From positions 186,001 to 250,000 of the forward strand of contig NZ_ABCK01000006.1 of assembly GCF_000170755.1 (NCBI RefSeq): a stretch of 64,000 bases of DNA, in the 5' to 3' direction. Under the pieces are notes generated by a model. It was not told where the DNA came from. It saw only the letters and a list, made by a program, of their open reading frames with translations, and did no database searches. Positions 18,801-27,665 of the stretch are shown here, in pieces. This DNA comes from Lentisphaera araneosa HTCC2155. GTDB taxonomy: Bacteria; Verrucomicrobiota; Lentisphaeria; Lentisphaerales; Lentisphaeraceae. The first letter of the stretch is position 1, and every line of letters begins with the position of its first letter. The position numbers were made by a program, and so were the translations under genes.

Positions 18801-19049
18801 GCTCAGGCTCTGTTATTGATGAATGGTCCAATAGCAAAAAATATGAGTAACCACCTCACTGGGCATGTTGAGAATAGGACTAAAGGCAAAGGACCTGAAG
18901 CTTTTATTATTGGACTTTATAAGCGCTTGTATGCTCGCAACCCTGAACAAGCCGAAATTGCGGCATGCCTGGAATATTTAAAGAATCACAAAAATAACGA
19001 ACTTGCTCTAGCACTGCTCAACTCAAAGGAGTTTATCTATGTCTACTAA
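15882..19049 (+). CDS. Planctomycete-type cytochrome c, DUF1549/DUF1553 secreted protein
   Basis: 1055 residues from the ATG at 15882; an upstream in-frame ATG at 15828 would add a charged leader that spoils the signal peptide (TLLSVLICGGNLFA). Residues ~20-130 are the PSC1 cytochrome-like domain with haem motif CYDCH. DUF1549 follows (RFQKQPIDAFIAEKQ, WARHWMDWYRFA) with a second CARCHHHKFDPIS motif. The C-terminal DUF1553 part contains LVNRLWNYVFGNGIVP and RRLDAEAIKDSL. The middle section (~560-700) could be a carbohydrate-binding insertion. These proteins occur with DUF1501 partners in PVC bacteria and are found near polysaccharide genes; the exact activity is unknown. Confidence 0.88.
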   Translation: MTKTSTLLSVLICGGNLFANQGYEFFEKNIRPVLAESCYDCHNSLSKKEGGKKKSGLALDWKEPFLKGGDMGDTLIPGNSKDSFLMATIRHEEEDMEMPAKAPKLSPEVIANFAKWIDMGAPDPRTTKPTKKDLENAIPWSTVRDKRAKWWSFKEVENHPVPKVKNTRFQKQPIDAFIAEKQEDNQLKPLGKAQPETLIRRTSLVLLGLPPDYKDVLEFKKNPSQENFEKYVDKLLSSPKFGERWARHWMDWYRFANTHGSEGDPNIPYAGVYRDYLIRALNEDIPYNQLLTEHIAGDLLKNPRINKDLKINESAIGPAHFRMNPYGFGVTDAYAEQVTSTDNQIDVVSKAMLGITVSCARCHHHKFDPISQDDFHRFFGILDSTKMGNVLISTPDQLEINKKEIAELKKEIHKELADYWISQDHDFAALHKRANEVIDITKEMRKIPHNKRTEEQQVLFDRDRELRDFLNKSQTFYLFRAKNGKDLENKINGLRDEIKKNKSFNDELRKSADLYLDFRQQSDLDKLKISGNSTANKVSPSGSFALFGENEYAVNGIYPRGVYSHLISDKHAAVLMTNNFRATQKGMWLNGLGAHANMKAPVRNYPLSHGLLHPTHEFHANQNWKWNKPNHKWDYWRDERLHFEIRTAKDAVHGRRNSDRSWFGMTELIIAKEEPRVIPVNFIEVLGEDLEISNQQQLMSAFKNALKQSLQAWKQGTMTDAEAKYVDLMLKQGILNNELASMPQRLQKIINKYRELEKEIIIPKRAPGLHESEVLNSKLFVRGDHKKESHEVPRSFLEVFSDKEYTSENSGRLQLAKDITSDTNPLKSRVLVNRLWNYVFGNGIVPSTDNFGLLGKKPTHPELLDYLALDFEKNNWSIKTAIRKMMISETFQLSSEPSQENLDQDITNTYLSYYTPRRLDAEAIKDSLHFVGTKNYRSMRHDIIRNRLDKFNESFDFPVPMTTMSKRNITNVPAQALLLMNGPIAKNMSNHLTGHVENRTKGKGPEAFIIGLYKRLYARNPEQAEIAACLEYLKNHKNNELALALLNSKEFIYVY

Positions 19050-20451
19050 TATCAATCGTCGAGACTTCATGAAACTCACCTCAATGGGCGTGAGTGCCAC
19101 AGCTTTGTCCGGAATGATAAATTCTGCGGAAGCCGCAGAATATAAACCCAAATTTCATCATAAAGCCAAAGCTAAATCCGTAATTTTCCTCTACATGTCT
19201 GGAGGCGTTTCCCACGTCGATTCTTTTGATCCTAAGCCGCTGCTTAAAAAGATGCATGGCAAGCCCATGCCCACCAAGGTGCAAAAAACTCAGTTTGATA
19301 ATAATGGCAATATTTTTCAAAGTCCTTGGGAAAGTAAAAAGTATGGTCAATCGGGGATTGAACTCACCAATCTCTTTCCTAAAATAAACGAAAAGATTGA
19401 TGATATTGCCGTGGTTCGTTCCATGACCGCAAAATTCTCTGAGCACGCCCAAGGGAATTTCTTTATGCACACGGGCTTCCCCTTCCTTGGTTATCCCTCT
19501 GCGGGAGCTTGGGTGAGTTATGGCTGTGGATCAATGAACAAAAATTTACCTTCTTATGTGGTTTTAAAAACCAAGAATGCCGGCATTCCGCATGGTGGTG
19601 TGAGTGTATTTGGCAATGCCTTCCTTCCAGCCGTTCATCAGGGTTCAATCTTCAATATCTCTGGCGATCGCGCCGTTCCTAATATTAAGCCTTGGATGCA
19701 AAATAAGAAGCAAACAGAAATGCTTTCCCTGGTTAAAAACCTCGATCAGCGCTTCTCTAAAAAAATTGCTTACGAAGAGGCTATTGTCTCCTCAGTGAAA
19801 AATACTGAGACCGCTTATGAAATGCAGGAGTCCGTCCCTGAGCTTACAGATATCTCTAAAGAGTCTCAAGCGACTCTCGATGCCTACGGGGTGAATGATC
19901 AAGATAAAAACAAATCAGAATACGCAAAGCAGTGTCTCATGGCTCGTCGCTTAGTTGAGCGTGGTGTGCGCTTTGTCGAGTTATCTTGCTGCCGAGCTGC
20001 GGGCGCAGGTGGTGGTGGAGCCGCCAACCCTTGGGATCAGCACGGTAATTTGCCAAAGGGTCATAAACAAATGGCGGACCACGTGGATCAACCCATTGCT
20101 GCGCTTTTAACTGATCTAAAAGAACGTGGTTTACTCGATGAAACTCTCGTGGTCTTCACTGGTGAGTTTGGTCGTACACCCTTCTCGCAAGGCTCCAATG
20201 GACGTGACCATAACCCCTATGGCTTCTCACTCTGGATGGCGGGTGGTGGCGTCAAAGGTGGCACCGTTTACGGCGCCACTGATGAACTCGGTTATTACGC
20301 TGTAGATAAAATTTCCACTGTTTACGACCTCTGGGCAACAGTTCTCCACCAGCTCGGCATCAATCACGAGAAACTCACTTACCGCTTCTCAGGTCGCGAT
20401 ATTCGCCTCACCGATGTCCACGGCCACGTCTGGAAGGATATACTTGTTTAA
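19039..20451 (+). CDS. DUF1501 family protein with Tat-like signal
   Basis: 470 residues. The start NRRDFMKL followed by a hydrophobic stretch and AEAAEYKP fits a twin-arginine signal, so folded export is likely. The body shows DUF1501 (sulfatase/alkaline-phosphatase fold) motifs: VIFLYMSGGVSHVDSFDPK, ARRLVERGVRFVEL and VVFTGEFGRTP. The gene overlaps the preceding DUF1549/1553 gene by 11 nt, the usual paired arrangement in Planctomycetes and Lentisphaerae. The two probably act together in the periplasm. No sulfatase cysteine motif is present. Confidence 0.9.
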   Translation: MSTNINRRDFMKLTSMGVSATALSGMINSAEAAEYKPKFHHKAKAKSVIFLYMSGGVSHVDSFDPKPLLKKMHGKPMPTKVQKTQFDNNGNIFQSPWESKKYGQSGIELTNLFPKINEKIDDIAVVRSMTAKFSEHAQGNFFMHTGFPFLGYPSAGAWVSYGCGSMNKNLPSYVVLKTKNAGIPHGGVSVFGNAFLPAVHQGSIFNISGDRAVPNIKPWMQNKKQTEMLSLVKNLDQRFSKKIAYEEAIVSSVKNTETAYEMQESVPELTDISKESQATLDAYGVNDQDKNKSEYAKQCLMARRLVERGVRFVELSCCRAAGAGGGGAANPWDQHGNLPKGHKQMADHVDQPIAALLTDLKERGLLDETLVVFTGEFGRTPFSQGSNGRDHNPYGFSLWMAGGGVKGGTVYGATDELGYYAVDKISTVYDLWATVLHQLGINHEKLTYRFSGRDIRLTDVHGHVWKDILV

Positions 20452-21185
20452 TAAAGAAGATCGCTTCGCTTGCAGTCGTCAGAGTATGTAGTCCACGGTT
20501 TACCGTGCGAGAGAGCAATTCAGACAAAGTGTATGTAGTCCACGATTCATAATATGTAAGAAAAATCATCCACAGATTTGCAAGGTTTACTCAAATCAAA
20601 AACTTAGAGTCTTGACGCCTTGGCGAGAGCAAAAAATTCTCACTAATGAGGTGCACTTTACCGTGATTACTCAAAAAGCATTATAAAAGTATGCGGATCC
20701 CATAAAATAATATTTCTCGCCAAGACGGAAAGACGCCAAGTGATCGACTATAATATAGGGTTTCACATGGGATTAAACATTTTGAGAAAGAACTTATAAA
20801 ACTTACACTGAAAGCAATAAATCAATCCACAGATTAACACGGATGAACACCGATTAAAAACTTATAGTCTTGGCGCCTTGGCGAGAAATAAAAAGTCCAT
20901 AGATCGGCTTCGCCTGCAATTGTCAGCGTATGTAGTCCACGATTCATAATATGTAAGAAAAATCATCCACAAAGTTCGCAAGATTTACTCAGATTAAAAA
21001 CTTAGAGTCTTGGCGCCTTGGAGAGAGATGAAAAGTCCATAGATCGCTGCGCTTGCGGATCGTTCGCAAGCTCACAGTAGATCGGCCTTCGGGCGGTAGT
21101 TGTCAGTGTCTTTAGTTCACGATTTATCGTGTAAGGAGAAAATATTTAATAAGTATAAACGAACTGCTTCGATGACTCGCGTAAA
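20452..21185. repeat. Intergenic repeat block, copy 1
   Basis: About 730 gene-free bases made of interspersed repeats. Recurring units are ATCCACAGATTAACACGG, CTTGGCGCCTTGGCGAGA and the near-reverse form CGCCAAGACGGAAAGACGCC, plus short palindromes such as CCACGGTTTACCGTG. Roughly 20564-20964 aligns with 31019-31414 with few changes, and a third partial copy occupies 20940-21135. The block ends with CTTCGATGACTCGCG, resembling the 3' end of the regulator gene at 31417. No coding function is supported. Confidence 0.8.
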
Positions 21186-21198
21186 ATTAATTTTCAGG

Positions 21199-21237
21199 AG
21201 TCCATGTCACGGATTGCAAAGAATGGTGACATGGACT
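21199..21237. terminator. 12-bp perfect hairpin at the 3' side of the GH32 remnant
   Basis: AGTCCATGTCAC (21199-21210) pairs perfectly with GTGACATGGACT (21226-21237) around a 15-nt loop. It lies about 50 nt beyond the stop of the GH32 C-terminal part. There is no clear T-run on either strand, so it may be a terminator, an RNA-stabilising hairpin or a transposon end. Confidence 0.4.
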
Positions 21238-21287
21238 AAGGATTTAATTTAAATGAATTTTAGTAGCTCTAGGAGAAGAAGTTTCTG

Positions 21288-22119
21288 TTACTCCTGCCAA
21301 ATTGAAGCAATTTCATTCACTTCAATGGAATTGAACTCGGTGTTACCGGAGATGTGTATTTTGCGATTGGCGGGATCTGGTACAACGACAAAGCTGGCGG
21401 CTGCTTGTCCATCATTTACAAAAATTTCTAATGAAGCACGATCCACTAGGACGCGTATTTTGACCTTGCCGTCAATGCTTGGAGTAGGGATTTCGCGGAT
21501 GCCATTATCACGATAGGGATGTTTTTTACGTTTACCTAAGGCATGGGCGGCTTTTTCGCCTTCGACGCGCTTACTATTGAAAAAACGAAGGACTTGTTTT
21601 TCTTTGTCATAGCTGATTTTTAATCCACGGACATGAAAGTCAATGTTTTGAGTTGCTTTTAAATTAAAGGTGGCATCAATGAGTTCTAGGTCAAGTTGAG
21701 CTAGTTTAGCGTTAGCTTGATCTGTGCTGATCTTTTCAAATCTGTGAGATTTTATATACATCTCTGCAATCTCTGCAACTGGGTTGCGATACATGCGAAT
21801 ACCTTCTGATGTACTTTTAAGGGTGATTTCAGCGGGGATAGACATTTGTTGTGTGAAGGGCATGCCAGCATCTAAAAAGGGACGGTAGCCACTTTGCTTG
21901 CTACTCAGCCAGCCAATATGAACAACGCGACCATCTGGGCCTTGGTTAAACACCTGTGCAGCATAATAACTATCACCATAATCGAATTTAAGTCTATCTT
22001 TTTTCTTATCACTTTTGCTATTTGGTGATCTATCTCCAAAACCTTTCCAGTTTCTTCCATCAAAATCACCTACTTCGTAGTATGTTCCAGCATCGGCAAT
22101 GACCCATTTCATGTTATTT
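21288..22119 (-). pseudogene. GH32 fructan hydrolase, C-terminal part (gene split by insertion)
   Basis: This is the 3' portion of a glycoside hydrolase family 32 gene whose 5' portion is at 24001-25310. It reads KWVIADAGTYYEVGDFDG (the end of the five-bladed propeller), then a GH32C beta-sandwich with VKIRVLVDRASLEIFVNDG. The first ATG (22112) is only an internal Met and has no ribosome site. Removing the inserted element and one copy of the 6-bp duplication restores the in-frame join NPNNMKWVIA, which is the expected GH32 sequence. No internal stops have built up, so the insertion seems recent. Confidence 0.85.
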
Positions 22120-22127
22120 ACGATTCA

Positions 22128-22139
22128 GTCATTTGTCCG
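22128..22139 (+). repeat. Left terminal inverted repeat of the DUF1670 element
   Basis: GTCATTTGTCCG; its exact complement is at 23988-23999. A small palindrome GTATCGCTAGATAC and the inner repeat TGTCCCCTTA (22171-22180) follow within 45 nt. Confidence 0.75.
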
Positions 22140-22223
22140 GTAAGTATCGCTAGATACTAAAAAAGTGTAGTGTCCCCTTATAAATTGTTCTACCAAAAAG
22201 CAAAAAATAAGGAGCACTACACC

Positions 22224-23102
22224 ATGAGTATACAAATAGCGAACTCTCAAGAAAATCAAAGTCGTCGCTTATCTTTAAAAACAATGAACCAGCAAATGAG
22301 TCACTTGGCGGTTCATGGAGCGGGCCTAAGTCCCTGGGAAGCCAAAGAACTGGTTCGCATGATAGATGAGGTCTATTTTTCCTATAGCCAAAAGGAACTT
22401 AAAGAAGGTCAACTCAAGTACAACTGCGTCTCGACCAAGGAAGGTGCAGGTAAGGCACTCAAAGACTGTGAAATGATAAGCGTCACTCTAAGTGTATTCA
22501 GTGATTTTGACGAAGAAGAGTTGCCCAATAGAAAAAATAAACAACGGCAAGTTGTTCGCCGTCAGCGTAGGTTAATACGTTTGAGCGAAGAGGCTCGCGA
22601 TCAAGGAGGTCTATTAAGCCAGGAGGATTTGGCCAAGCTGTTGATGTGCGATACAAAAACGATCCGACGTGATATCAAACACTTACAAGAGGAAGGTATT
22701 GTCATTCCGACGCGTGGCCAACAAAAAGATATTGGTCCTGGAGTTACACACCGTGAATTGGTCATTCGTCATTGGGTGGAAGGCAAAGAAGAAGTTGAAG
22801 TTGCGAGTGCTACAAAACATTCGATGGGCGCCGTTGAGAGTTACCTTCAAAAGTTTAAAGTTGCGGTTTACTTACGGGTAGGGAAGAGCTTCACTGACCA
22901 TGAAATCGCGGTAGTTGCAGGAATCTCACAACGCGGCGTGAAGACATTCCTTAAGATTTACGACGAGTTTAAGAATAAAGATATGTTCAAACATCGTCTG
23001 GATGAAATCCTGCTTACAGGAGATGAATACTATAAGGAAGTTGGCGAAAAAAAAGACTCACTACTGTCGAATCTATCAAATCCCGTATGGAGCAGAGCAT
23101 GA
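22224..23102 (+). CDS. DUF1670 family protein A of the insertion element
   Basis: 292 residues from the ATG at 22224, which has AAGGAG 10 nt upstream; an in-frame ATG at 22170 lies in the terminal region and lacks a ribosome site. DUF1670 pattern: GLSPWEAKELVRMIDEVYF, GQLKYNCVSTKEGAGKAL, then a helix-turn-helix (GGLLSQEDLAKLLMCDTKTI, RRDIKHLQEEGI), the conserved TRGQQKDIGPGVTHRELVIR and a second HTH near the C-terminus. It probably binds DNA, perhaps the element ends. A role in transposition is inferred only from its position. Its stop overlaps the next start as ATGA. Confidence 0.85.
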   Translation: MSIQIANSQENQSRRLSLKTMNQQMSHLAVHGAGLSPWEAKELVRMIDEVYFSYSQKELKEGQLKYNCVSTKEGAGKALKDCEMISVTLSVFSDFDEEELPNRKNKQRQVVRRQRRLIRLSEEARDQGGLLSQEDLAKLLMCDTKTIRRDIKHLQEEGIVIPTRGQQKDIGPGVTHRELVIRHWVEGKEEVEVASATKHSMGAVESYLQKFKVAVYLRVGKSFTDHEIAVVAGISQRGVKTFLKIYDEFKNKDMFKHRLDEILLTGDEYYKEVGEKKDSLLSNLSNPVWSRA

Positions 23103-23955
23103 AGACGCATATTTCAGCGAATGAAGCAACTTACGGACCACAACAATATAAAACTTTTGCTGGAGCTTTAACAGCTTTTTCTCAGAGGAGTGTCCGCAAC
23201 TGGGAGGAATGAGGACTCGGCAAGTTTTGAGCTCAACTATTATCTCTATGGTCAATAAATTCTATCCCGAAACTTCTCATTTAAAACAGGGTCAGACGCC
23301 ATGGGTGACCACTGACAAAAATGCGACTAAATCATACGGAAAAAAGATCAATCAAACACCTTTAGTGAGTGTTATCCTAGATTTAGTACGAGCAGAAGAT
23401 ATTCAAGAGCGCAAAGACGGTAAGAAGCTCAGAGACATAAAAAAGGAAGCTGTTGCAAGGATGCTCAAACAAAGTTATAAGCAAGGTGGCTGTATGACCT
23501 CGGTTGAATTAGCCATTCTTTTAAAGATCTCTCCACCAACTGTGGGTAAGTATATTAAAGAATGGGAACTGGAACACAATGAGGTCTTACCTCGAAGAGG
23601 TTCAATACATGATATGGGGCCAACTCTCACGCACAAAAAAATTATAATTGAAAAACTTTTCATAAAGAAACTCAGCGTTCAACAAGTAAGTCGTGAGACT
23701 TATCATTCATTCCAGGCTATCCAGCGTTATATCAGCAAATTTAAACAGGTTCTTATCTGTTATAAGAAGGGCATGAATATCAATGAGATCGCCAAAGTTA
23801 TTGGAAATACACCCCGGTTAATCAAAGAATATGAAGCTATCATCTTGGAGTACAAAGACCGAGGGTTTGTTTTAGAGCAAATCATCAATACGGACGCAAA
23901 GGTGGACTCACAATACGAAACCATCGTCAATGACTTGAACTCTCAGAAAAACTAA
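23099..23955 (+). CDS. DUF1670-related protein B, two frames joined by a possible -1 frameshift
   Basis: The ATG at 23099 overlaps the stop of protein A. Its frame reads MKTHISANEATYGPQQYK and on to LTAF, then ends at 23212. A -1 slip in the T-run of GCTTTTTC would continue as FFSEECPQLGGMRTRQV into the long frame that also has an ATG at 23209 (248 residues). The long part has HTH motifs (MTSVELAILLKISPPTVGKY and a second near INEIAKVIGNTPRLIKEY) and the shared RRGSIHDMGPTLTHKKIIIE signature. Either a programmed frameshift, a mutation, or re-initiation at the ATGA explains the layout. It probably acts with protein A on the element DNA. Confidence 0.75.
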
Positions 23956-23987
23956 ATATCTGTACGTAAGGGGACAAATACACCTCA

Positions 23988-23999
23988 CGGACAAATGAC
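23988..23999 (-). repeat. Right terminal inverted repeat of the DUF1670 element
   Basis: CGGACAAATGAC, complement of 22128-22139; the inner repeat TAAGGGGACA is at 23967-23976. The flanking duplication TTATTT starts at 24001. Confidence 0.75.
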
Positions 24000-24000
24000 C

Positions 24001-25310
24001 TTATTTGGGTTGCCATCGACCGCCACTGTGTACATATCGATGCATTCTGCGGCTTTGTTGGGTATGTCACTCATAAATTCCCAATTGAGTAAGTCCTCCG
24101 ATTTCCAAAGACGAACGGCCCGGTCCTTGCCGCCAATCATCATGATTGTCACGTAATAACCGCCCAGCTCATAGTAAAAGATACGTGGATCGCGTTGGCT
24201 GCCTGAGCGTCCTTTTTGATGAGGAATAACGGGTTTTCCATCATTAATGATTGTCCAAGTACGCCCTTTGTCAGTTGAGTACATACCTCCTTGAAAAAAC
24301 TCTACTTGTTTTTCTTTATTGCTGTGAGTCGCGGTGTAGAGGGCAAATAATGTTTTTGTGTCAGCTTTTTGTTTTCCTAAAGCATTATTAATGTCAACGA
24401 CAGCTGAACCGGACCAAATAGCGTGTTTATTACCACCTTCCCACATGACGTTATCATAGGGGTTAATAGCATGGTCGAACTGTTTCCAGTTCATAAGATT
24501 TGTACTTACAGAGCTTCCCCAAGATTTAGGCCCGTTGGCGTTGCCTTTTGAATAATGTTGGAAGTACATAAACCACTCTCCATCAGAGTAAACCATGCCA
24601 TTGGGGTCATTAAGCCAACCTATACGAGAAGTAAAGTGGAATTGTGGTCGTAATGTTTGATCATAGCCCACGCGTTTATATTCCGGGAAAGTAGCCCACT
24701 CATTTTTGAGTTTTGGTTTTTTAATAGGAATAAAAACAGTCTTATTAGCTTGCTTGCTAGCCTGGAAGTCATCCACAGACACAAAACCAAAATGCCCTTG
24801 ATCTTGATCTTGATCAAAAATGACTATTTGGGCTTTTTTACCCTGATACTTGCGAACATCAAGACTTATGGGGGACATTGTCTCACCCCGATTTAGACTT
24901 GAGGTTCCCATGAGTTCTTGACCGTCTATTATTAGGTTAACTCCAACGCCATTATGGTCATCGCTTCCTGCAATACGAAAATTTATGTAAGGTTTGGATA
25001 TTGTGAATTCTTTAGACACTAAACGTCCCATTGGAGCATTACCTTGTTTCATGGCTGGTCGACCTTTCTTGCCGGTGTATTTCTCGTCTGTGCCAATCCA
25101 GTATTCACCTTGAATGTTTGTGGATCCCTGTTTGCGGGCTTGCATTTGATCACCTTTAGTAGGTTGCATAATCATAGCATCTCCCTCGGCCGTCCAGTTA
25201 GTTAGATCTCCTTTTTCAAAATCACTGTTTTCAAAAAGTGGTTGAGATCCTGCATTTGCGAATCCAGCAAGGCAGGTGAATAAAGTTAAAATTTTACTTG
25301 CGTAGTTCAT
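24001..25310 (-). pseudogene. GH32 fructan hydrolase, signal peptide and catalytic part (gene split by insertion)
   Basis: The ATG at 25310 opens a signal peptide (ILTLFTCLAGFANAG). Residues ~22-185 form a CBM-like beta-sandwich seen in bacterial levanases. The GH32 propeller follows with WLNDPNGMVYS (nucleophile Asp), RDPRIFYYE (transition-state Asp) and ECIDMYTVAVDGN, whose Glu is the acid/base of the usual EC-P/I-D motif. All three catalytic groups are intact, but the frame runs into the element after DGNPN and stops at 23985, so the last blade and the C-terminal sandwich are lost. The intact enzyme would have hydrolysed levan, inulin or sucrose outside the cell. Confidence 0.88.
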
Positions 25311-25371
25311 TAGGTATTTCCATATTTTTAAAATTAGTTTGTTAAGATCTTATATTTAATGTTTTTATTTT

Positions 25372-26022
25372 CTATGGTATCCAAGTTTCAGATTGCCAAT
25401 AACTCTTTTGGATGAGATAGTTAACAGTCAAAGCCTTGGCATGTCCGTCTAAAAATGAGGCATTGGCTTTATTGTTGTGTCGAGGTATGCGTGTGTTTTT
25501 TTCAGGAATAAACAAGTTATTTGATAATGTCTGCCACCTGTAGACGACACTAAAACTTCCATTGTTTACGGTATCCATAATTAAAATTGTTTCGGTCGGA
25601 TGTGAACTTTTAATATCGGCAGGGTTGGTGCTTGGATCGCGCCAACCAATATGGTCGTTGGGGCCAAAGCCAGAGGACCAATGATTTAAAATGGGATTTG
25701 CGGAGGGGCAGGAAAGGTTGTCGGTGTCGGCGGCGTTTGACATATATCCAGTGGCATCAAGACGGTCATACCATTGGTCCCAAGGTGCCATGCTTTCTTT
25801 TGTGGTGTGTGGGATCATTTGCTCGAAGTCAAGCGCATACGTTAAGCTGGCTAGGCTGTATTGTTTTATTTTGTTGAGGCAGACAACTTGTTTGGCGTTT
25901 TGTCTAGATTTGCCGAGCATAGGCAAGAGTAGGCTGGCGAGTATACCTATAATAGCAACAACCACCAAAAGTTCGATGAGTGTAAAGGGCGCATAGGTGC
26001 AGCGAGGGGGTCTTTTTTTCAT
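25372..26022 (-). CDS. Prepilin-like protein with H-X9-DG C-terminal domain
   Basis: 216 residues. The short basic leader and FTLIELLVVVAIIGILASLL are a type IV prepilin/pseudopilin signal, with Glu5 of the mature helix present. The C-terminus carries HNNKANASFLDGHAKAL, the H-X9-DG motif of the large DUF1559-related pseudopilin family of PVC bacteria. The protein is expected to sit in the inner membrane with its head outside. It lies 62 nt upstream of the GH32 gene on the same strand, so it may have been cotranscribed. Such proteins occur near glycosidases in Lentisphaera; their task is unknown. Confidence 0.88.
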   Translation of the reverse strand: MKKRPPRCTYAPFTLIELLVVVAIIGILASLLLPMLGKSRQNAKQVVCLNKIKQYSLASLTYALDFEQMIPHTTKESMAPWDQWYDRLDATGYMSNAADTDNLSCPSANPILNHWSSGFGPNDHIGWRDPSTNPADIKSSHPTETILIMDTVNNGSFSVVYRWQTLSNNLFIPEKNTRIPRHNNKANASFLDGHAKALTVNYLIQKSYWQSETWIP

Positions 26023-26570
26023 GGTCTATCCTTATAATTTCATTAGTTACCATAAACACTACGATCTGAGTTTCTTTTATATAACAATTAATTTATATTT
26101 ACATTACTTTTTTATATCATTATGTTTATCGGGTGATGTAAAAGGGTTGCTAAGGCGTGATTATATACTATTTATTCGGTGTCATTAATGAACTGTAATA
26201 GTTAAAGCTTATATCGACTCATAGAACAGAATTAAGGAGCTTTTCTTGAATACTGTACTCAGTTCAGGTCGAAGTTATCAATTATGATGAATGATTTGTG
26301 CCTAATTATTAGGCTTTAAAAGTAATGTGTTAAAAGGGTCAAAACATAACACCATTATAATCTTTCTGATTCAGATCGGATTTTTTTAATGGAGGACGCT
26401 ACTGTTAAACAGCCCTTGAAGCGCTTTTAATTGTAGTTGGAAAACAAAAAGTAAGATTTATCAAAGTCGCATAGAAGTGCTAAATCAGTTTATGGAAAAA
26501 GGCGGTAAAGCTTTTTTTAAATTCCTTCACGTATCCTTTGAGGGTTCGAACTCAATATTAATCATTAATC
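26023..26570. other. Gene-free interval between prepilin-like gene and regulator
   Basis: About 550 bases, AT-rich, without a supportable gene. It contains the promoter side of the 26022 gene and the 3' side of the regulator at 26571. A short in-frame stretch near 26460-26570 resembles no family I know. I see no strong hairpin or repeat. Confidence 0.4.
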
Positions 26571-27665
26571 TTACTTAGAAGATTCTCTGATAATCAGTTC
26601 GCCGTGGAGCAAAACTTTTCTAGCCGTCATGCCGGGGTTTTGAATTCTGGACATCATGATTTCTACGGCAGTGGAGCCAATATCACGACAAGGCTGCCGA
26701 TAAGTCGTTAGCGGTGTCTTGAGAAGCTTGGCATATTTTACATCATCGAAAGAACAGATTTTGATATCATCCGGAATATTTATGCCGAGATCATTGAGAG
26801 CCATGCTGAGCTCAGCGGCGGCGGCATCATTGTAAACGGCGAGGGCATCAAAATCTTTGGGAGCAATAATCTTTGCGAGCTCCGCAATATCATCATCGAC
26901 CATGATTTCTTCGACAGAGTCGTGCGAGAGCTTGGCCTGAAGTATGGCTTCGCGCAAACCCATGAGTCGCATGTGAACGGTACTAGCGATATTAGGGCGA
27001 GTAATAAAGGCAATGGATTGACATTTGCGTTCAATCAAATGTGAACCGATAAGAAATCCGGCTTCAACATTATTGATACCAATTAGGTCGTATTCACTTT
27101 TTAGCGGAGCTTTGGCCACATCACGATCGAGAAGGATGACGGGGATATGAGCCTTTTTAAAGAGCTCGAGGATACGTGCGTTAACTTCGTCGGAGTCATC
27201 GTGCAGTTCCAGTGGCGTGAAAAAAACACCGTCGACTTCTTCCTGGACGTATTTATAAGCGAGTTTTTCTGCCACAGCAGTGCTATTATTGAGGCTTGAG
27301 CCGGCATTTCCCCACAGGAGGTTGAAGTTATGCGAGTCAGCCAGGCTGGCAATTTGCGCGCAGATGGGTTCAAAAATCTCTGTTTCGCCAAGAGAGGGAA
27401 TGAGTAAGCCAAGAGTAATCTGCTCATTACTACCGGCGGTTTGCGGTTTATTTTTCAGATATGTCCCAAAGCCAGCTTTTCGACCAAGAACATTTTCTTC
27501 GACGAGTCTTTGTACGGCTTTGGCAACAGTAGGGCGACTGGTACTGAATTTTTCTGAGATTTGCAGATCAGTGGGGAGCAGCTCGCCCATTTCATAGGTG
27601 CCTGCTTCGATTTCCTTCTTGAGGAACTCGTAGATTTCCTGTGTTTTGTTTTTTCGACTTTTCAT
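26571..27665 (-). CDS. GntR/LacI-type (AraR-like) transcriptional regulator, copy 1
   Basis: 364 residues. Residues ~8-70 are a GntR winged helix (IYEFLKKEIEAGTYEMGELL, LQISEKFSTSRPTVAKAVQ). The remainder is a LacI-type periplasmic-binding-protein effector domain (TLGLLIPSLGETEIFEP, DGVFFTPLELHDDSDEV, KICSFDDVKYAKLLKTPLTT). This architecture is that of AraR repressors, whose effector is a sugar. A near-identical paralogue is at 31417-32514. The two share the sequence in front of the start codon, which suggests common autoregulation. Neighbouring GH32 and GH127 genes make control of plant or algal glycan use likely. Confidence 0.9.
   Translation of the reverse strand: MKSRKNKTQEIYEFLKKEIEAGTYEMGELLPTDLQISEKFSTSRPTVAKAVQRLVEENVLGRKAGFGTYLKNKPQTAGSNEQITLGLLIPSLGETEIFEPICAQIASLADSHNFNLLWGNAGSSLNNSTAVAEKLAYKYVQEEVDGVFFTPLELHDDSDEVNARILELFKKAHIPVILLDRDVAKAPLKSEYDLIGINNVEAGFLIGSHLIERKCQSIAFITRPNIASTVHMRLMGLREAILQAKLSHDSVEEIMVDDDIAELAKIIAPKDFDALAVYNDAAAAELSMALNDLGINIPDDIKICSFDDVKYAKLLKTPLTTYRQPCRDIGSTAVEIMMSRIQNPGMTARKVLLHGELIIRESSK

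Larger units (their letters stand above)
22120..24000 (+). mobile_element. DUF1670-carrying insertion element inside the GH32 gene
   Basis: A 1.88-kb segment interrupts the GH32 gene. TTATTT is present on both sides (22114-22119 and 24001-24006) and only one copy is needed to rebuild the hydrolase frame. Inside are a 12-bp perfect inverted repeat (GTCATTTGTCCG at 22128, complement at 23988) and a second, inner 10-bp inverted repeat (TGTCCCCTTA at 22171, complement at 23967). Two plus-strand genes, both DUF1670-like, fill the element. The outer repeat lies 8 nt from the duplication on the left but only 1 nt on the right, so the exact ends are uncertain by a few bases. I see no DDE or HUH transposase motif. 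Confidence 0.8.

Noticed and set aside
26530-26560. tRNA fragment suggested by GGGTTCGAACTC
   Set aside because: The surrounding sequence does not form an acceptor stem or anticodon arm; only the T-loop-like string is present.
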